A stretch of DNA of 64,000 nt from Campylorhamphus procurvoides (taxonomy: Eukaryota > Chordata > Aves > Passeriformes > Dendrocolaptidae): positions 241 to 64,240 of the forward strand of contig WBMV01003100.1 in NCBI GenBank assembly GCA_013396655.1. Direction: 5' to 3'. The stretch's first letter is position 1. Every line of letters starts with the position of its first letter. The notes beneath the pieces are model-generated. The model searched no databases, was not told the DNA's origin, and saw nothing but the letters and a program-made list of their open reading frames with translations. Below, piece by piece: positions 57,390 through 64,000 of this stretch. The translations under genes were made by a program, and so were the position numbers.

Positions 57390-57411
57390 GGGGAGGGGCG
57401 GGCCGGCCGGG
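57390..57411 (+). other. Candidate G-quadruplex in NFAT5 promoter region
   Basis: Four G-runs with loops of 1, 1 and 6 bases (GGGG-A-GGGG-C-GGG-ccggcc-GGG), with more G-runs just upstream at 57354-57375. It fits the G3+N1-7 pattern. Formation is not shown by sequence alone. Confidence 0.5.
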
Positions 57412-58917
57412 AGCGCTCCGGGGTGAGCGGAGCGGCGATGATACCTGAGGGGAGTTTGCGGCAGTGAGGGGTGCGAGGGCGGACCCTCAGGGATGAGGGG
57501 AGCGGAGGTTCGCCCTCACGGGAGGCCCCCCCTCAGGGACCCCCCGGGGATCCGCCCGCCCGCAGCTCTGAGGGCCGTGGCTGTGCCCGACCCTCCTCGC
57601 CCGGTGCCGGGGGTCGTGAGGGGCCCCGCGGGGCAGGGCCCTGCCTGGCGCTGGGGCAGCTTCATCCCCACCCAGGGCCCTGCCGTGGAAACCAGCAGGG
57701 CAGGGCTGTCATCATACCCGCCAAATAGCCGGCTATTCCCAAATAAACGACATGGAAACGCCAAAGGAGTGTCAGCAGTGCACTGCCATTGACATAGACA
57801 TGGCAGGTGCCGTAAGAAACAAGGGCCCCCGAGGTGGGGAATGAGGAGGACATGAGCACTGAGAGGTTCTCCTGAGTGGATGAGGACACAGCATAAGGAG
57901 GGGGAGAAGGTACGGAAAGGTGACGCATACAGGTGTCCAATCGCTTTCCCGAAGGGTCCAAAATCTGCTTAGGAAGCCGGGAAGGGACAGGGAGGCAAGA
58001 GAGGTTGAGTGTGAGTGGTTGGAGGTGCCAGGGGGGTGCTTAAACTGTGAAAAATGGAGGAGGAAGGAGCTGTGAACAGCTGCCACATGCCTCTGGCTCC
58101 GGTTTCCCTGTGGCACCGAGAGCCTGGCTCCTGTCCTTCCTGCGCCTGCTCCTGTGCCAGTCCGCTCTCAGATCCTGGCAAAATCTCCCTACAGAAACAC
58201 TTGGCAGCTTCCAGAGCCTCTCCATAGCCCCACAGCTATGTCACAGCGAGTGACCAGCCTTTCAGCCTCGTGCCCCACCGGCGTGTCAAACACCGTGGAA
58301 CAGGCAACCCAGTGCCTTCCCCAGGTATCCAACCACCCTCTGGTGCCTTTGACATGGCTGTGCTGGTGTTCCTGGAGCTCAGTTCCACTGCACTCCCCAC
58401 CTATGGGGTACCCAGGCGGTGTCTATGGGGTCAGTGTGGGATGTGCGTGGCGTTCCCGATTCCATGGCCCTAGCAGAGTGGTCAGCGGTGCCATATGCAC
58501 TCTGTGGTATTTGAAGTTGGTTTCTCTTTCATGCCAGATGAGCTGCTTTAATCTCCAGAGCTGTCCTGGGTTTTTGTCTCCTGCACCTGTCTTCACCCAT
58601 GCTGTGGCAAGTGGCCATGGGGTGCAAGCACATCTCCAGATTCTGGCGCTGTCCATCAGCCAACACACCTGGGGAGCAGCCTCTGTCCAAGGTGAGCCAC
58701 AGAACTCTTTTGCACCCTGCCCCGGGCAGTGACAGCCAGGATGCAGCTGGCCTGTTCTGCAGGAACACTCATTATGGCACACCCAGTTCTGCTGCTCTTT
58801 CAGGCTGCTCAGCAGTGCTCACCCTTACATTGTGCACTTGCTTCAAGCCAGACCTGAGTGTCATCCCAAGTTAAAAGTCTTCCAAAGGGGTTTGCTGTGA
58901 TCACTGTGTCCTTCAGC

Positions 58918-59110
58918 AAAACATCCAGGGATGGGGCAGCCACAGCTTCTCTGCAACCTGTGCCAGCACCTCCCCCTGCTCACAGGGAAGGATTACCTCC
59001 CAATATCCCATCCAACCCTGCCCTCTGGCAGTGGGAAGCCATTCCCCTTGTCCTGTCCCTCCAGGCCTTTGTTCAAAGTCCCTCTCCAGCTCCCTGTGGA
59101 GCTCGGGAGA
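58918..59110 (-). mobile_element. CR1 LINE fragment lacking the tail
   Basis: 'acatccagggatggggcagc', 'cctgctcacagggaaggatt', 'cagtgggaagccattcccct', 'aagtccctctccagctccct'. The internal part of a CR1 3' region in minus orientation. Confidence 0.88.
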
Positions 59111-61901
59111 GCTGCAGGGAGAGGTTCCCTCCTTTGGCAGTCTCATACCTGCCAGCTCTCCAAGAGGGATTCACCTGTGCCAGGCAGGGATAGCCCTGCC
59201 CGGCAAGGGAGGAATGTCTCTTCCATGAAGTGGAGAGAGAGCTACTCCTACACCACTTGGGAAGCATCCAGGGAAAACAATGCAAGACTGTGCTATACTC
59301 ACCTCCTGTCTGAGTGATGAGGTAGATAGAGGCTCACAGAGAAGGTGCCACCAACAGATGGGCTGTGATGGGGAAGGAAAACAGATCTTAGTCCTGAAAG
59401 GGGAATGATGAGAGACAGAGTGATCAGGGATGGAGCAATCAGGGATGAAGCAGCTGCCTTTGAAGCAGCTGCACAGGAAGTCATAGCTGCGCAGTGAAAG
59501 GACAGTGACAAAAGCCTGGACACTGCTGGCACAGCAGCACTAGCTCCTGCTGGAGGGCGTTTGTCTGTGAAGAGCTTTGCAGAGGCAGAGCTGGGAGAGC
59601 ACAGATGACAACACAGAATGGGAGTAAAAGTAGAGAAAAAAAGGAGTCCTGGTGCTCTGTGGAATGAGGCAGGAGCAGCCTGGCTGTGCAGTCCTGCCTG
59701 TGCTCACCCAGCCTGGGGTAAGCGTCCAAAGCACAGCCCTGATAATGGCTGAAAAGGAGGGAGGCCAGGGGTGACATGGAAAGGAGACAGGTCCGGGTGC
59801 TCCTGGCACTCCGAGAGGGGGAGGCGATGGGCAAAGGCCAAATTTGAAGAAAGAATTAATAATCTGTTTTAGGGAGGAGAGGGGAGCCCTGGACAATTAA
59901 AATTTTAATGATTAAATAAAATTAGTCCAGGGACCAGCCTGGAGCAGTGGGACTGGGGGGAATAACCATGCGGAGATAGGTCAGCAAAGCACAGGTGCAA
60001 GGTTTTCTGGGATCCAGTCAGAGCCACAGACTCCTCCTGTGGGGCTCAGCATGTGGAAAAGCCATGGGAGCAGGCAGCATGGTTCTGTGCCATTGATCAC
60101 GAAGTTCCTCTCCTGCAGAGGCAGCTGGAGAGCAGCACATGTGAGGGGGAAGGAGCCTAAACCAGGATCGTGGGGACAAATTAGCAGGTGCCTGTGGAAT
60201 ATCGCTCACCCTGTCTGTGATTCCGGAGCCTACGTAGGGGCTTTTTATTTTCCAGTGGTGCTAGAAAGACTGTCAGAAAATAATTAGGCTCTGTCAACAG
60301 TTCCCCCATTCCCAGATTACGACTTCCTGACTCATTAGAGCTGCCGAGGTTGGCAGGAAACTTGTTTTATAGTAATTTCTGTTGGCGGTGTCCCTGGAGA
60401 AGAGACAACATGGTGCGCGTGACACCAGCGCTGGCCTTGGTGTCACCTCGTGATGGAGCTGCCAGGGCTGTCAGGTTGCCCAGGGTGGTTACTGCTGGCA
60501 GGAGACACCATTCCCTCTCCATCCTCGTGCTGGGGACAGGGAACAGGACACCCGATGCTGGGCAAGGTCCAGTTTTAGGACCAGGAGCTGGTGAGTGGGA
60601 CTTGCTGATTTCATGAATATTTGCCTGGATTGTGAGGGTTTTAAAAAAGAGGGGACACATAAATCCCATTAAAGAAAGGGGTCTTCCCATTCAATCCTGG
60701 GAATAAAGCCACTGCAGCATCCCTGTCCAAGAGTGGCAGCTGTGATGTGCAAAGACAAGTTGGCTGTGCCAGGACTCTTCTGGGACCCCCTGCCCCCTCA
60801 TTTTACCATCTCTGTCCCAGACACCCTGCAAACCCTCCTCAGTGCTCAGAGAAGTGACACCACACTCAGTACTGACCCTGCAGTGCTTGGAGGCAGATTT
60901 AAAAAGCGTTCCAAAATCGTGTTTATTTCTGTGAATTTTGGATCCAATTCCTCTAGATCAAAGATAAATAAAGTTTATAGTGAGACAGTGCTTGCCAAGA
61001 ACACAATTCCCAGCCTTCCTCCCCCAGAACCACCACTTGCCACTCAGTTCATGCTCTTTTCCCCTGCATTATTTCCGCTGAAATCCAGGACCAAAGCAAA
61101 TGGTTCCCACTGACTTTTCAGTGCCCTTTTTCTGAGTCAGCACCTTGCTGATCTCCTGCTCTGTCCCGGGATGCTCTAACCAGGTACCACTTCCATGAGG
61201 CTGCTCATCTACTGTGAGATCCATAATTAGTCAAATTTTAAGAGCCAGATTCTGCTGACAGTCACAGGAACAGGATGCTACATCCTTTCCTAAGCAGACA
61301 TGTAAGTAAGAGACTTATTCCATGGTCTCTGTGTCATCTATCCATCGAAAACAACCCTCCTACATGCTGGTTTTGCACAGGCATCAGCATGGCAGTCCCC
61401 TGAGCGTGGCTGAGCTCTGGGGGCACAAGGTGATGGTGCTGCTGCCACACACACCAGGTGGCTTCTTCCCGGGCAAAACCCACCCCCACGGCTGCTCTGC
61501 CACTTGCTCATGGCACTTCCTCAGACTGGGATTGTCAGGATTATGCAGGGAGCCCTCACAGCTGCCCTGCTGTGGTTCTTAAAACTCCCACTGTAATTAC
61601 AGCATGGAACATTGTATTATATCAAGAACTGAGGAGTGGCTTGCACAGTGCTTAGCCATAAACTGCTGCTCCCCCAACAGCCCACAGGGACCAGCGTGTG
61701 GCTCAGACCCACGGGCTGTGGATCATCCTTGGCACAGGCTCAGCACTAACTCCTGGCAAATCCCATGTCTGCCAGAGCCCACGACCATTGGACATTCAAG
61801 CCCTAGCACAGGGGTTACACACCACAGGGTAAAAGGAATGGCATAACCAAACATTCTGCACCTGTTGGAAGACAGAATCCTGCACCTGTTTGTTGTACAC
61901 C

Positions 61902-61907
61902 TTTATT
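61902..61907 (-). terminator. Candidate poly(A) signal of an unknown minus-strand transcript
   Basis: Minus strand 'gtgctcaataaaggtgtac' has AATAAA followed by GU-containing sequence. Upstream on that strand (62000-62345) is GC-moderate, repeat-free sequence with a 91-codon frame of no recognised family. It may be a lineage-specific or non-coding transcript, or chance. Confidence 0.3.
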
Positions 61908-62880
61908 GAGCACAGCAAACACGGCCCAGCACCTCTTGCCAGGCAGACAATCTCCAGGTACAAGAAATGGCATTTTGTGGGTGCTCCTGTCTCAGAACAA
62001 AGCATTACACCCTCCCAGGAACACCCTCAGACCTCCCAGCACTCCTCCAACAAACCACCAGCCCAATTAACCGTTACATTCAGCTTCATCAAGGCATTTG
62101 GGGTGGTGCAGAAGGGAATAGGCCAGCACAGCTCTGGCTGTTGCTCCCGGGCAGCCCCACCACGCTGACATTAACCATGGGAGCTGCCACTGGGCTGGTG
62201 TTTCCAGCTCTTCACCCACCTCCTCCTCTGCAGCACCTAAAGGAAGCAGAGCATGACCCAGCTTGGATTTCACCCCCAGAGGTTTCCGTGGGGTGGAAGC
62301 CAAGTCAGCGCCGGCATTGTGCGGGAACTTGGCAGCAAACATGAGCTGTGCGATGTCAGTGTAAGGGCAGAACTTTGGAATTGTCTGCTTTAATCCTTAA
62401 ACGAGTAAACAAGCTTTGTTAATGCCTCCGTTGTTGTCTGAGCAGTTTAATATCTGTGGGACCCTCCTTGAACCAGGCAGAACAGAATGAGAAGGGGCGG
62501 GTTCACCAGGATACAGGGTTCACACCAGCCCCCGTCCATCCCAGATGTTCCACCCCTTGTCATTAATGGAAAAGTGGGAAGACTTCGATGGGGCTTCTGT
62601 AAATGCATCTCGAGCACCTTGAGGCCTTTGAGGCACATGTGCAGAGGCTACTTGGGGCTCCGCAGGGCAGGGGCCAAGGATCCTACTAGCTCCCAAGAAG
62701 TCCTGGAACAAGATGGAGGGTCTCCCCCTGGCAATTAATCCATTAAAAGGAAAAAGTGGCTCGGTAAGATATGGAATCAACGGGCAGCTTCTCCAGTAGC
62801 AATGGGAATGATGATGGCAAGAGGTTATTTAGAGCAGCCAAAATGCAACTGAATGTAGAGAGTGCCAGGAAAATGGTATT

Positions 62881-62897
62881 TAAAAAAAAAAAAAAAA
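62881..62897 (+). repeat. Poly-A run
   Basis: A stretch of about 17 A, in intergenic sequence. No mobile element recognised directly before it. Confidence 0.8.
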
Positions 62898-64000
62898 GGT
62901 CAAAATCAGGTAAAAGTGCTGCCTACAGAAAAAACAGGCATGTCTGCACCATCACACCATCCCCATTCCTCAGGAGAATCCAACAGTCCTGGGTCCAAAT
63001 CAGCTGGAGCCGACCCCGACTCAGCAGGGTGATGCTTTGGCCAACACGTGCCTTCCAGCTTCAAAACCTTCTCAATACAGAATCCACTCTAAATCTCCTC
63101 AAACTGTGTCATCATTTTGTGGTTAATGTGAAAAAGCACCTCTTCCCAGTTTGAAGTGCTCTGGTTTTAACTGATGGCCTTTGTGGGACCACCCTCCTCA
63201 AGATCAAAAAGCCTCGGACAAAGTTTGTTAAGATCTATTTTCCATACCCTTACAGTGCCTGATCCATTTTAAGACCAATGTTAACATAGAGCTGTGTGGT
63301 CTGGCACCTTTACACTGTAAAATGCAGCTAATCAGAAATTCCCAGGTCTTTCCTCTGGGATTTTCCTTGGCTCAGATTTACACTGTTCTGCCACATTCAT
63401 ATTGGGAAAGAGTAACAGAAACTTGATCCCCAAAGCAGCAGGGCAGGAACAGAGACAGCTGGAGCTGCAGGAGATATCCACGAGCCCCTTCTTCTGGGAA
63501 CTCCAGGTTTCCCTGGAAATTCCCTGTTAAGAGACAAAACCATCAATGGGAGTGAAAAAAGTCCTGTGGGAAGACAGACCCTTATGGGGACTTCTGCACC
63601 TCATAAAACCAGGAGTGCCAAAGCCTGGGATGCTGCTGTGGCACTAGGCCTGTGCCCATGGCAGGAGGGGGACATGAGGCAGCCCCGGCAGGGCTGTCAC
63701 TCCCAGTTCCTTGGCCTTAGTTTCAAAAAGCAGAGTGTAATTCCACATCCAAGAATTTCTTCTACGTGACCTTCTGGGGAACAGGGTAGTTTCATGCAAG
63801 AGAAGAAAACCCACAACCCACAGCAGGTTTTCACAGCAGGACCCTGATGTATCCCTGCCCTTTTTGATGGAATTCCAGATAATTAGCTGAGGTGAAGGTT
63901 TGGACTGGGGGGCAGTGTCAGTGGCACAGCCCCACCAAAGGGCAGCGGGCACCAGGACATCAGCTCCCTTTATTTAGCAGATCCCAAAGCCACAGCCCAA

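Larger units (their letters stand above)
56780..57660 (-). promoter_or_regulatory. NFAT5: CpG island, probable NFAT5 promoter
   Basis: CpG-dense sequence begins abruptly at about 56785, spans the gap and fades after about 57660, while the flanks are AT-rich or mixed. It lies at the 5' end of the NFAT5 gene. No TATA box was identified. The G-run cluster at 57390-57411 is a candidate G-quadruplex. Confidence 0.75.
57661..64000. other. Upstream intergenic flank of NFAT5
   Basis: 6.3 kb of mixed composition. I find one CR1 fragment (58918-59110), a 17-base poly-A run (62881-62897) and possible minus-strand poly(A) signals at 61902 and about 63969. No conserved coding exon is recognised; reading frames up to 192 codons here have no recognisable domain and look like chance. 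Confidence 0.6.

Noticed and set aside
56696..57448. Long frames crossing the N gap
   Set aside because: They are open only because N cannot be a stop codon; the flanking GC-rich sequence has no coding signature.
58154..58732. 192-codon plus frame upstream of the NFAT5 promoter
   Set aside because: No recognised domain and low-conservation-type composition; no promoter, poly(A) signal or splice evidence supports a gene.

Overview
The window is vertebrate nuclear DNA, almost certainly from a bird. It has intron-rich genes with canonical GT-AG junctions and no bacterial features. At least twenty CR1-type LINE 3' fragments, the typical avian interspersed repeat, are scattered through it, each ending in an 'attctatga'-like tail. 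The gene pair corresponds to human 16q22, which is chicken chromosome 11 by established synteny.

Layout. (1) Positions 1-2150, plus strand, GC-rich with very short introns: the last six coding exons, 3'UTR and poly(A) signal of NOB1, the PIN-domain endonuclease that matures 18S rRNA. The N-terminal PIN part lies left of the window. (2) About 2150-2990: a short gap between two convergent 3' ends. In human, NQO1 lies between these two genes; there is no room for it here. (3) About 2990-57034, minus strand: NFAT5 (TonEBP), the osmotic-stress Rel/NFAT transcription factor. It has a 7.6 kb 3'UTR (2990-10615) and twelve coding exons between 10616 and 40888, whose lengths all fit in phase to give 1483 residues. 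A 16 kb first intron runs up to a CpG island at about 56780-57660. The first coding exon (N-terminal nuclear export signal in the family) was not found and probably lies in the 304-base run of N at 57035-57338. (4) 57340-64000: the GC-rich upstream flank of NFAT5, then intergenic sequence with one CR1 fragment, low-complexity tracts and one or two possible poly(A) signals of unknown minus-strand transcripts.

The two genes do not form a pathway. NOB1 is a housekeeping ribosome-biogenesis gene. NFAT5 is a stress regulator with a large 3'UTR and large introns, and its conserved DNA-binding exons lie in AT-richer, CR1-laden sequence. I found no CRISPR array, tRNA, rRNA or intact mobile element, and no convincing new gene system. 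The more interesting items are a cryptic periodic repeat inside the NFAT5 transactivation domain, inverted CR1 pairs in NFAT5 intron 1, a Tyr/Cys-coding microsatellite beside a splice donor, a donor-like minisatellite in a NOB1 intron, and the absence of NQO1 from the NFAT5-NOB1 interval. Exon edges were read by eye and checked by phase, so an isolated one-base slip is possible in non-exon coordinates.
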